Shown here: piece after piece, positions 1-5,688 of the stretch
Layout: every line of letters starts with the position of its first letter
Numbering within the stretch: the first letter of the stretch is position 1
Position numbers and translations under genes: made by a program
Origin: DATCVR01 sp036566745
GTDB lineage: Bacteria > Actinomycetota > Actinomycetes > Jiangellales > Jiangellaceae
Assembly (NCBI GenBank): GCA_036566745.1
Contig: DATCVR010000043.1
Location: 1 to 27,894, forward strand
DNA: 27,894 nucleotides
Direction: 5' to 3'
The notes under the pieces: model-generated
Seen by the model: only the letters and a program-made list of their open reading frames with translations
The model's database searches: none
What the model was told of the DNA's origin: nothing

Positions 1-34
1 GCTAATTTCGGACTGTGGCGCAACTGGAGGAGAC

Positions 35-835
35 ATGGCCGAGCACGTCCTCGCCGGAACTCACGGCTCCCTCACCGTGCGCGAGTGGCCCCACGACCGG
101 CCCCGGTACGTGGCCCTCGTCGTGCACGGCTACGGCGAGCACGTCGGCCGGTACGAGGAGCTCGCCGGAGTTCTCGTGGCGCACGGCGCGGCCGTCTTCG
201 GGCCGGATCACACCGGGCACGGGACGTCCGCGGGCGAGCGTGTCCTGATCGAGGACTTCGAGGACGTGGTCACGGATGTGCACGCGGTGGCCGATCTGAC
301 CCGGGACGCCCACCCCGGCGTACCTCTCGTGATGGTCGGGCACTCGATGGGCGGTCTGATCGCCGCCCGCTTCGCCCAGCGGTACGGCACCGAACTCGCC
401 GCGCTCGTGCTGTCGGGGCCGGTGATCGGCGCCTGGGAGCTGCCGGGGGCGCTGCTCGCCCTCGACGAGATCCCCGACACGCCCATCAGCCCGGCCTCGC
501 TCTCCCGCGACCCGGCGGTGGGCGCGGCGTACCAGGCCGATCCGCTCGTCTGGCACGGTCCGATGAAGCGGCCCACGGTGGAGGCCTTCGCCCGCACCCT
601 GGAGACCGTGTCCACGAGCGGTGGCGTCGGCCCGCTCCCGCTGCTGTGGCTGCACGGCACCGACGACCGGCTGGTCCCGCTCGCCGGGAGCCGCGTCGGT
701 GTCGAGGAGCTCAGGGGCGGGACGTTCGCCGAGCGGATCTACACCGGTGCCCGGCACGAGGTGTTCAACGAGACGAACAAGGCGGCGGTCTTCGCAGACG
801 TGACGGACTTCGTCGACGCCGTGCTCACACGCTGA
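35..835 (+). CDS. Alpha/beta hydrolase, monoacylglycerol lipase-like
   Basis: A 266-aa serine hydrolase, probably cytoplasmic because no signal peptide is seen. The N-terminal HGYGEH motif (about residues 31-36) is typical of the monoacylglycerol lipase/lysophospholipase branch. The nucleophile elbow GHSMGG places the catalytic serine at S104; D211 in HGTDDRLVP and H241 complete the triad. Length fits the family. The ATG at 35 follows a GGAGGAG ribosome site. It likely cleaves a lipid or other ester, but the substrate cannot be read from sequence. It precedes the whiB-dps pair on the same strand by 44 bases and may share transcription with it. It belongs to the host side of the window. Confidence 0.9.
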   Translation: MAEHVLAGTHGSLTVREWPHDRPRYVALVVHGYGEHVGRYEELAGVLVAHGAAVFGPDHTGHGTSAGERVLIEDFEDVVTDVHAVADLTRDAHPGVPLVMVGHSMGGLIAARFAQRYGTELAALVLSGPVIGAWELPGALLALDEIPDTPISPASLSRDPAVGAAYQADPLVWHGPMKRPTVEAFARTLETVSTSGGVGPLPLLWLHGTDDRLVPLAGSRVGVEELRGGTFAERIYTGARHEVFNETNKAAVFADVTDFVDAVLTR

Positions 836-879
836 GACACCGCTGTTTGTACGAGTACGCCCTGGGCACCCGCGCCCCC

Positions 880-1137
880 ATGGAGTGGTTGCGTCGAGCG
901 GCCTGTGTGGGAGAGGACCCCGAGCTGTTCTTCCCTGTGGGCACACAAGGACCCGCGCTGCGGGACATCGCAGCGGCGAAGCGCGTGTGTGCCCGCTGCC
1001 CGGTCACCCCCGAGTGCCTCGACATGGCGCTCAGCGGTGGGCAGACCTCGGGCGTGTGGGGCGGAACCTGCGAGCAGGAACGCGACGCGCTGCTCCGTGA
1101 CGGCATTGACCATGCCAGAAGGAGGAGCACGGTATGA
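880..1137 (+). CDS. WhiB-family iron-sulfur transcriptional regulator (host)
   Basis: An 85-aa Wbl protein. The four cluster-binding cysteines are C9, C37, C40 and C46, in the usual C-x(n)-C-x2-C-x5-C layout, followed by the G58-V-W-G-G turn and a basic C-terminus (HARRR). Such proteins bind a redox- or NO-sensitive [4Fe-4S] cluster and usually act with the primary sigma factor. The start is set at the ATG giving the standard MEW-type N-terminus; the frame is open further upstream but without family similarity. Its stop overlaps the dps start (ATGA, 1134-1137), so the two are translationally coupled, which suggests a stress-response role. Confidence 0.92.
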   Translation: MEWLRRAACVGEDPELFFPVGTQGPALRDIAAAKRVCARCPVTPECLDMALSGGQTSGVWGGTCEQERDALLRDGIDHARRRSTV

Positions 1138-1613
1138 CTGTGGTGAGGAGCACCCTGCCCGATGCGGCCCGCGAGACGGTCGGGGAGGCCCTGCAGAGCA
1201 CTCTGGTGGATCTGCTCGGTGTGTCGCTGATCGGGAAGCAGGCGCACTGGAACATCGTGGGCCCGCGTTTCCGGTCCATCCACCTCCAGTTGGACGAGGT
1301 GGTGACGACGGCTCGCTCGTTCTCCGACACGGTGGCGGAGCGCGCCGCGGCACTGGGCCTGCCGCCCGACGGCCGACCGGAGACGATCGCCGCCGCCTAC
1401 ACGCTGCCCGGCTCGAAGAGCGGCTGGATCCGGGACGACGAGGTCGTCCGGTTGATGGTCGAGACGCTGGAGGCGGCGATCGGCCGGCTGCGTGAGCGCA
1501 TCGAGGCCACCGAGAAGGCCGATCCGGTCACGCAGGATCTGCTGATCGGCATCACCGCGGAGCTGGAGAAGCAGCGCTGGATGTTCGAGGCCGAGAACTG
1601 GCCCCGGGACTGA
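1134..1613 (+). CDS. dps: Dps-family ferroxidase / DNA-protection protein
   Basis: A 159-aa ferritin-like protein. The inter-subunit ferroxidase residues of Dps are all present with family spacing: H38, H50 and D54 on one helix region (KQAHWN through HLQLDE), and D65 and E69 on the other. Dps dodecamers oxidise Fe(II) with peroxide and store iron, protecting DNA in stationary phase or under stress. There is no long lysine-rich tail, so DNA binding is uncertain. The start overlaps the WhiB stop by four bases, so its translation depends on that upstream gene; a redox regulator coupled to an iron and peroxide scavenger is a sensible pair. Confidence 0.92.
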   Translation: MTVVRSTLPDAARETVGEALQSTLVDLLGVSLIGKQAHWNIVGPRFRSIHLQLDEVVTTARSFSDTVAERAAALGLPPDGRPETIAAAYTLPGSKSGWIRDDEVVRLMVETLEAAIGRLRERIEATEKADPVTQDLLIGITAELEKQRWMFEAENWPRD

Positions 1614-1646
1614 CCGGCCCCCAAGCACCTTGGAAAGGCGCAAGCG

Positions 1647-1979
1647 ATGACCGACGCCCTCGAACTCGACGCGCTGTGGGAGGACTTCCACCGCGCGGTG
1701 AACATGACCTCGCAGGAACTGGCCGCCTGGCTGCGGGTGAGCGACGCCGACGAGTCGACGGAGCCGCTGCCGGAGCACGCGGGTGAGCCGACCGGGCAGC
1801 ATGTCCTCGCGATCCTGCAGAAGCGGCGCACGGACCTGACCGACGACGACATCGAGGTGATGTACGAGGTCGTGGACACCGTCACCGCCGAGGCCGACGT
1901 GGAGAACGAGCCCGAGCCCGAACAGACCGTGCGCAGGCATCGGTTGATGACGCTGGGGCACGACCCGCTCAGGCCGTAG
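1647..1979 (+). CDS. DUF3140 family protein
   Basis: A 110-aa acidic protein recognised as DUF3140: the N-terminal LWEDFHRAVNM segment, the helix TSQELAAWLRVSD and the C-terminal MYEVVDTVTAE stretch are typical. The function is not known. It is soluble, without cysteines or membrane segments. The ATG is preceded by GGAAAGG at a suitable distance. It lies 33 bases after dps on the same strand and is followed by a strong terminator, so it is likely the last gene of the hydrolase-whiB-dps transcript. Its place after dps hints at a stress role, but that is only context. Confidence 0.8.
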   Translation: MTDALELDALWEDFHRAVNMTSQELAAWLRVSDADESTEPLPEHAGEPTGQHVLAILQKRRTDLTDDDIEVMYEVVDTVTAEADVENEPEPEQTVRRHRLMTLGHDPLRP

Positions 1980-1995
1980 CCGCAGCCGGATGACT

Positions 1996-2033
1996 GGTCA
2001 TGGCCGACGGGTTTTGGCCCGTCGGCCATGACT
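1996..2033 (+). terminator. Rho-independent-type terminator after the dps cluster
   Basis: A 15-bp perfect stem (1997-2011 with 2018-2032) closes a six-base TTTTGG loop. It sits 17 bases after the DUF3140 stop. There is no long T tract, as is usual in Streptomyces. Confidence 0.85.
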
Positions 2034-2129
2034 GCTCGGCCATCCATGACGAGCCGGCCGCGGACGCCCTCCGGCGCGCCGGGCGACATGGCACACTGCT
2101 CGCACATTCAGTCGAGCAGAGGAGTTTGT

Positions 2130-2342
2130 GTGACCGGGACCGAGTCGGCCGGCCGGCGGATCGACACGAGCAGGCCGCATCCGGCCCGGGTGTACGACTG
2201 GTTCCTCGGCGGGAAGGACAACTACCCCGTCGACGAGGAGCTCGGACGGCGGATCACGGCACAGGGGGACGCGGCCCGCTGGTCGTCGGTCACCGCGTCT
2301 CCCCGACCAGCCGCAACACCGGGGCGTCGACCTCGACGTTGA
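2130..2342 (+). pseudogene. SAM-dependent methyltransferase (DUF574 type), 5' fragment cut by element insertion
   Basis: The first ~50 codons match the N-terminus of the large Streptomyces family of DUF574/Methyltransf_19 methyltransferases: the motif RIDTSRPHPARVYDWFLGG followed by KDNYPVDEELGRRI is the signature that precedes the SAM-binding fold. The GTG start has a good ribosome site (GAGGAG, 2119-2124). The expected protein is about 260-280 aa, yet similarity stops after about codon 50 (near 2280). The remaining frame is low-complexity and ends at 2342, with no GxG SAM-binding motif. The loss coincides with the end of the leftward element operon. I infer that an integration event separated the 5' part from the rest, which should lie beyond the other end of the element. 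Confidence 0.75.
2265..2295. other. Inferred chromosome-element junction (attL-like)
   Basis: Methyltransferase similarity ends around 2280 and the last codon of the leftward element operon is at 2290-2292, so the recombination crossover should fall within this stretch (GCTGGTCGTCGGTCACC lies at its centre). Insertion in a protein-coding gene and not a tRNA is more usual for serine integrases than tyrosine integrases. The partner site is not in the window, so neither the core bases nor the half-site boundaries can be fixed. Confidence 0.5.
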
Positions 2343-2490
2343 CGAAGCAGGTCGCCAGGCGCTGTTCGGTCTCGGGGTCCGTGATCGCCACCCGCAGGTG
2401 ACGGCCAGGCTCCGGGGACTCGCCGACCGCGGCGACGATCCGGTCCGCCTTCGCCTGCGCCGCCAAGTGACGGGCCAGGTCCGCGGTCAC
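2290..2490 (-). CDS. Small protein, last gene of the excisionase operon
   Basis: A 66-aa protein with no family I recognise. It begins with a helix rich in Ala and Arg and ends with a beta-rich part (ATCFVNVEVDAPVLRLVGE). The GTG start overlaps the previous gene's stop by four bases (GTGA, 2487-2490), which supports this start over longer frames. Its stop lies at the inferred element edge, so it is the terminal gene of the five-gene operon and may end close to the attachment site. Confidence 0.65.
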   Translation of the reverse strand: MTADLARHLAAQAKADRIVAAVGESPEPGRHLRVAITDPETEQRLATCFVNVEVDAPVLRLVGETR

Positions 2491-2660
2491 TGCGCGGCCT
2501 CCAGCTCCGGCACGACCACCAGGAACGCGTCGTCGGCGAGCGACATGCGGACCTCGGCCGGCTTGCCCTCGCGGCGCAGCTCCTCGGCACGCTCCTCCGC
2601 CGGCCAACTACCGCGCGGGGACCCAGCCGGAAACCGCTCCAGGACGGTGCGTCCAGTCAT
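2487..2660 (-). CDS. Small hypothetical protein (57 aa)
   Basis: Starts at an ATG overlapping the upstream stop (ATGA, 2657-2660) and ends overlapping the next start. The predicted protein reads MTGRTVLERF at its N-terminus, then a charged helix with PAEERAEELRREGKPAEV and a hydrophobic end FLVVVPELEAAQ. The last part looks like a strand-forming tail. The function is unknown. The precise double overlap is the main evidence that it is translated. Confidence 0.6.
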   Translation of the reverse strand: MTGRTVLERFPAGSPRGSWPAEERAEELRREGKPAEVRMSLADDAFLVVVPELEAAQ

Positions 2661-2872
2661 CGGCGCTCACCCCGCTCGGCCTCGATCGCGGCCAGCAGGC
2701 TGCGGATGCGGGCGTTCAGGGCGAACGCCGCGGACCGCATGTCGTCGTCGGAGTGAATGTTCAGGCCCGCGGTCTCGTCGAGGATCCGCCGGGTGACAGC
2801 GATCTCGACGTCCAGCGTCGCAGGCTTCGGGGTGGTGTCGCCCTCGCCGTGCAGCGGATCGAAGGCACTCAC
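2657..2872 (-). CDS. Small hypothetical protein (71 aa)
   Basis: Starts at a GTG that overlaps the previous gene's stop by four bases (GTGA, 2869-2872); an upstream in-frame start exists but would lie inside the neighbour. The protein has a polar N-terminus and then two predicted helices (VEIAVTRRILDETAGL and MRSAAFALNARIRSLLAAIE). No motif or family is recognised. It is the third gene of the excisionase operon. Confidence 0.65.
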   Translation of the reverse strand: MSAFDPLHGEGDTTPKPATLDVEIAVTRRILDETAGLNIHSDDDMRSAAFALNARIRSLLAAIEAERGERR

Positions 2873-3315
2873 GCCGCACCGCCGATGAGGTCCAACCGGC
2901 CGGCCTGCTTCAGCTGGCAGAGGCACATCGCCATCTCGTCCTGCGTGCACAGCCACAGCTTGAAGTCGACGCCCTGCGGGTTCGAGACCAGTGCCCGGCA
3001 GTGCGCGGACGCCTGCCGGTAGCGGGCCGCCGTCTCGGCGGGGGCGATCAGATCCAGGCGGCCAGCGTCGGCCAGGATGCCCAGCGACTCGGCGATCGCC
3101 TGCTGCGCCTCACCGACCGCGTCGAACTCACGCGGCGACAGGGTGGACGCCGGGCGGGCGATCAGCTCGTCGTACCGGGCCGTCGCGTTCTCGTAGCGGG
3201 TGACGGCGCGGACCAGGTCCAGCGGGAGGAGTGCGCGCTCCAGGTTCGCCAGCGCAGTCGCGGCGGAGGGGTTGAGCGGAGCGGTGGGGGTCTGGGTGGG
3301 GGTGCTCATGGTCAC
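2869..3315 (-). CDS. Hypothetical helical protein (148 aa)
   Basis: A mostly alpha-helical soluble protein with a Thr/Pro-rich N-terminus. Helices are visible at roughly residues 20-45, 62-85 and 92-110, and a C-terminal part contains three cysteines in LWLCTQDEMAMCLCQLK. No family is recognised. The GTG start at 3315 overlaps the excisionase stop (GTGA) and follows GGAGG; an ATG two codons downstream is possible. Translation is therefore coupled to the excisionase-like gene, and a role in element excision or copy control is possible from context only. Confidence 0.7.
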   Translation of the reverse strand: MTMSTPTQTPTAPLNPSAATALANLERALLPLDLVRAVTRYENATARYDELIARPASTLSPREFDAVGEAQQAIAESLGILADAGRLDLIAPAETAARYRQASAHCRALVSNPQGVDFKLWLCTQDEMAMCLCQLKQAGRLDLIGGAA

Positions 3316-3551
3316 GCCACCTCCGAAGGGGTGATCAGGGAGTCGTTGAGGTAGGCCTGTACGGCCGACTCAGGTATGCGAAGTCCGCGCTTGCGGAGCC
3401 GGCCTTCGCCGATCCGGTGGGCACGAAGTGCGCCGGAGTCCGCGAGGCGGTAGACGGTCGAGACGTGGACGTCCAGCCGTTCCGCTACCTGCTTGGCACG
3501 CAACATGAGCTCAGCAGGCGCGTCCTCAACGGCGGGTACTTCGTGGCACAC
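3312..3551 (-). CDS. Excisionase-like helix-turn-helix protein
   Basis: A 79-aa DNA-binding protein with the MerR/excisionase-type HTH: LRAKQVAERLDVHVSTVYRL forms the helix-turn-helix, then a wing (HRIGEGRLRKRGLRI) and the helix PESAVQAYL, which is the standard HTH_17/Xis layout. Such proteins bend DNA at attachment sites and direct excision, or act as small regulators. The GTG start at 3551 follows AAGGAG at five bases. It is the first gene of a five-gene coupled operon running into the junction 1.3 kb away. Its promoter carries two palindromic operator sites, so it is probably repressed in the integrated state. Confidence 0.8.
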   Translation of the reverse strand: MCHEVPAVEDAPAELMLRAKQVAERLDVHVSTVYRLADSGALRAHRIGEGRLRKRGLRIPESAVQAYLNDSLITPSEVA

Positions 3552-3589
3552 GGAATCTCCTTAGGCATGGGTGGGTTGTCCCGGAATGG

Positions 3590-3603
3590 CTTCTTCGGAG
3601 AAC
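3590..3603. promoter_or_regulatory. Downstream operator of the excisionase promoter
   Basis: The + strand reads CTTCTTCGGAGAAC, an imperfect copy of the palindrome CTTCTACGGAGAAG. It lies about 9-22 bases after the inferred transcription start of the excisionase operon and 40 bp (centre to centre) from the site at 3630. Confidence 0.6.
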
Positions 3604-3618
3604 CATCCCGCTGACACC

Positions 3619-3647
3619 ATGTAAGCCCACTTCTCCGTAGAAGACAA
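3619..3647 (-). promoter_or_regulatory. Promoter of the excisionase operon
   Basis: On the minus strand TTGTCT (3642-3647) and TTACAT (3619-3624) are separated by exactly 17 bp, a good match to a primary-sigma promoter. The start of transcription would be near 3612, leaving a leader of about 60 bases before the GTG at 3551. An operator palindrome fills the spacer. Confidence 0.65.
3630..3643. promoter_or_regulatory. Operator palindrome in the excisionase promoter spacer
   Basis: CTTCTCCGTAGAAG: a perfect CTTCT/AGAAG inverted repeat around four bases. It covers the region between the -35 and -10 hexamers, where a bound repressor would block polymerase. The identical site (other orientation) is at 4565-4578. 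Confidence 0.75.
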
Positions 3648-3691
3648 GCTCTCCCTATGAGCATGTTTCGCAGACCCCGCCGCATACGAAG

Positions 3692-3721
3692 AAGCCCCCA
3701 GCCTGGAGGGGCTGAGGGCTT
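3692..3721 (-). terminator. Terminator after the GntR-family gene
   Basis: A hairpin of about 11-12 bp with one mismatch (AAGCCCCCAGCC pairing with GGCTGAGGGCTT) 17 bases beyond the stop of the leftward GntR gene. It would insulate the excisionase operon from transcription coming from that gene. Confidence 0.7.
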
Positions 3722-3737
3722 CGAAAAACTGTCGAGG

Positions 3738-4487
3738 TCAGGAGGAGAAGACGTACTCCAAGATGTAGTTGGAGCCGTCCAGCGTCATCTCATTCACCTC
3801 AACAACGCGACCGTCCTGGTCCGCCGCGAGGCGCATGATCTGAAAGACCGGGGTCCCCGGGCCGAGCTGGAGAGCGGCAGCTTCCTGGGGGGTGGGCATC
3901 CTCGTGCGCACCTCCTCCTTGAAGCGGGTCGGCTTGTGGCCGATCTCCTCCAGTCGGGCGTACATCCCGCCGGGGCCAGTGTCCGGCTCCATGATCCGAG
4001 TGCCTCGCGCGAGCGACATCGGCAGATGCGACACGGCCGTCTGGATCAGCTTGCCCTCGACATAGAAGGTGCGACTGCGTCGACACATTCGCTCGTCAGT
4101 CTCAAGCAGGCGTGCTACGTGCTCGGGCGCGTCGACCTCGTCCACTTCCACCTCGACACGACGCGGGCGGTCCTCTAGGTCTACATCCCAGATGGACCGC
4201 CCGGCGTGCCAGACCTCAGAAGAGAGGCGTTGCACGGCCGGCCTTCTGATCGGCCGGAAGTCCCGGACGGTGATGCCGACACCTTGGCGGCTCTCGATGA
4301 GCCCTTCAGAGCGGAGGACGTCGATGGCCTGGCGCGCGGTAGAGCGGGCCACGTCGTGCGTCTTCATGAGCGTGTTCTCGCCGGGAACGGTGGCGCCTGG
4401 CGGCAGCTCACCACTGTCGATCTTTGCGCGCAACTCGTCCGCGATCTCCTGATAGCGGCGCGGCTCGCGCTGCGGCTTGCTAGGCAA
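3738..4487 (-). CDS. GntR/HutC-family repressor with UTRA domain (KorSA-like)
   Basis: A 249-aa regulator. Residues ~10-75 form the GntR winged helix (RRYQEIADELRAKIDSGELP, then PGENTLMKTHDVARSTARQA and LRSEGLIESRQGVGITVRD). The rest is a UTRA ligand-binding fold, with VFQIMRLAADQDGRVVEVNE and a C-terminal LEYVFSS strand. The TTG start at 4487 follows AAGGAGG at four bases; longer in-frame starts would overlap the divergent promoter. Regulators of this type (KorSA in pSAM2) hold actinomycete integrative elements in the integrated state. It is divergent from the GIY-YIG/GntR gene, with two palindromes between them, and I infer that it binds the CTTCTACGGAGAAG sites. The effector is unknown. 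Confidence 0.85.
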   Translation of the reverse strand: MPSKPQREPRRYQEIADELRAKIDSGELPPGATVPGENTLMKTHDVARSTARQAIDVLRSEGLIESRQGVGITVRDFRPIRRPAVQRLSSEVWHAGRSIWDVDLEDRPRRVEVEVDEVDAPEHVARLLETDERMCRRSRTFYVEGKLIQTAVSHLPMSLARGTRIMEPDTGPGGMYARLEEIGHKPTRFKEEVRTRMPTPQEAAALQLGPGTPVFQIMRLAADQDGRVVEVNEMTLDGSNYILEYVFSS

Positions 4488-4559
4488 AGCACCTCCTTGA
4501 TCGGCTTCTCCAGAGATGCTAGTCGCGACCTCCGACCGAATGCGAACTCTGCGAAACGC

Positions 4560-4588
4560 TTGTACTTCTACGGAGAAGCGGGCAGACT
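4560..4588 (+). promoter_or_regulatory. Promoter of the GIY-YIG/GntR fusion gene
   Basis: TTGTAC (4560-4565) and CAGACT (4583-4588) are 17 bp apart. The operator palindrome overlaps the end of the -35 box and fills the spacer. The design repeats that of the excisionase promoter. Confidence 0.6.
4565..4578. promoter_or_regulatory. Operator palindrome in the fusion-gene promoter spacer
   Basis: CTTCTACGGAGAAG, the exact reverse complement of the site at 3630-3643, placed between the -35 and -10 boxes. Confidence 0.75.
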
Positions 4589-4602
4589 CCCAGAGAAGCA
4601 CC

Positions 4603-4616
4603 GCTCTACGGAGAAG
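4603..4616. promoter_or_regulatory. Downstream operator of the fusion-gene promoter
   Basis: GCTCTACGGAGAAG, nearly the same palindrome with two changes in its left arm. It is 38 bp from the first site and about 8-21 bases after the inferred start of transcription, mirroring the pair at the excisionase promoter. Confidence 0.65.
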
Positions 4617-4652
4617 CGTAGAGGGCTGACCCCTGCATGCGAAGGGACACCT

Positions 4653-5237
4653 GTGAGCGAAGCGCCGGAGCGCACCGCGCTGTACCGCTTGTACGACGCC
4701 ACAGACCGGCTGCTGTACATCGGGATAACCAAGACCCCGGCCACCCGGTGGCAGCAGCACGCTCGCGAAAAATCAGACTCGTGGTGGTCGGACGTAGCCC
4801 GGAAGACGATCGAGTGGTTCAACTCGCGGCCCGAGGCTGAAGTCGCGGAGGTCAATGCGATCCGAACCGAAGGTCCGCCCTACAACGACCGACACTCAGT
4901 CAACTGGGATGAGCCAGGTTGCCGTCGAGCGGCGCCGATCCCTTCAGAGCAGGCTCGCCAGCAGCGATCCGCCGTAATCGAGAGGTCTGCGCGCTTCAAC
5001 CGAGAGTGCCGCAAGGCCAAGATCTCGTTTCCGGAGATGGCCGCTCGCAAGCTCCGGGAGAGGATCGCATCCGGCGAATACCCGGTAGGAGCGAAGCTCC
5101 CGAGGGGGTGGGACCTTTCGCGCGAGATCGGAATCAGCACGCTGACCCTGACACGAGCCATGGCCCTGCTCAAGCGCGAGGGCCTCATCGAGTCCCGCCC
5201 CGGTCTCGGCACGTTCGTGATTGCCGAACCCCACTGA
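4653..5237 (+). CDS. GIY-YIG nuclease domain fused to a GntR-type winged helix
   Basis: A 194-aa two-domain protein. Residues 8-80 are a GIY-YIG domain: the LYRLYD strand (Y11, Y14), Y22-I-G24, the catalytic arginine R32, the metal-binding glutamate E66 and the closing N78 are all present, so it may be an active endonuclease. Residues ~122-192 are a GntR winged helix (LRERIASGEYPVGAKLP, then DLSREIGISTLTLTRAMALL and LIESRPGLGTFVI). No effector domain follows. The GTG start follows GAAGGGA; the frame is open upstream but without similarity. A sequence-directed nick or cut, or a regulator whose nuclease fold now senses DNA ends, are both possible. It is divergent from the GntR repressor and probably under its control. 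Confidence 0.82.
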   Translation: MSEAPERTALYRLYDATDRLLYIGITKTPATRWQQHAREKSDSWWSDVARKTIEWFNSRPEAEVAEVNAIRTEGPPYNDRHSVNWDEPGCRRAAPIPSEQARQQRSAVIERSARFNRECRKAKISFPEMAARKLRERIASGEYPVGAKLPRGWDLSREIGISTLTLTRAMALLKREGLIESRPGLGTFVIAEPH

Positions 5238-5247
5238 GAACGCGAAC

Positions 5248-5271
5248 GGCCGGGCGTGTCACCGCCCGGCC
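5248..5271 (+). terminator. Terminator after the fusion gene
   Basis: A perfect 9-bp stem GGCCGGGCG/CGCCCGGCC with a TGTCAC loop, 10 bases after the stop codon. Confidence 0.85.
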
Positions 5272-5335
5272 TGTTCATCCACGGCGAGTCCTACCTCGCC
5301 GCTCAACCCATCCCGATCAAAGAATGAGGTCTGCC

Positions 5336-5632
5336 ATGACTGTAGCGCAGGGCTGCGCCATCCCCCAGCAGAAGACCCCGACCGTCGATCTCCTCGACGC
5401 GCCGCTTCCCCGGCTCCTTGCCGAGCTGCGGGTGGAGATCGTCGACAGCAGCATCACCGACGCGACGTTCTTCGGTGCCTACGTTGAGCGCCGTGACGGT
5501 TCGCGGATTCTGTCGATGCCGTCCGGGCGTAGCGCCTTCGAGCGGGACACGACGGCTCGCATGCTGCTGGCGGAGGGCCTGGGGTTGGATGCTCCGCCGC
5601 TGCCCAAACCGTTCGCCGCGACCCGCGTCTGA
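5336..5632 (+). CDS. 98-aa protein in the position of an AICE activator (Pra-like position)
   Basis: A small acidic-to-neutral protein with no motif I can name. It has a short N-terminal segment, then LLAELRVEIVDSSIT, an aromatic stretch TFFGAYVERRDG and SMPSGRSAFERDTTARMLLAEGLG, suggesting an alpha-beta fold. The ATG follows GAGGT at five bases. It stands between a GntR repressor and a Nudix gene, the place held by the replication activator Pra in pSAM2-type elements, so a regulatory role is possible. This rests on gene order only; I cannot show homology. It is flanked by hairpins on both sides, so it is probably transcribed alone. Confidence 0.6.
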   Translation: MTVAQGCAIPQQKTPTVDLLDAPLPRLLAELRVEIVDSSITDATFFGAYVERRDGSRILSMPSGRSAFERDTTARMLLAEGLGLDAPPLPKPFAATRV

Positions 5633-5639
5633 CCCACGC

Positions 5640-5676
5640 ACGAAGGAGGCCCGCACCGGAAGGTGCGGGCCTTCGT
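5640..5676 (+). terminator. Bulged hairpin terminator before the Nudix gene
   Basis: A 10-bp core (GGCCCGCACC/GGTGCGGGCC, GGAA loop) is extended by an ACGAA/TTCGT outer stem with a three-base bulge. It lies only 12 bases before the Nudix ATG, so it could also act as an attenuator of that gene. Confidence 0.8.
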
Positions 5677-5688
5677 CATGCTTGCCCA

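Noticed and set aside
85..880. Long Arg-rich reading frame leading into the host WhiB gene
   Set aside because: It is a shadow of the alpha/beta hydrolase gene in another frame; the WhiB family starts at the ATG at 880.
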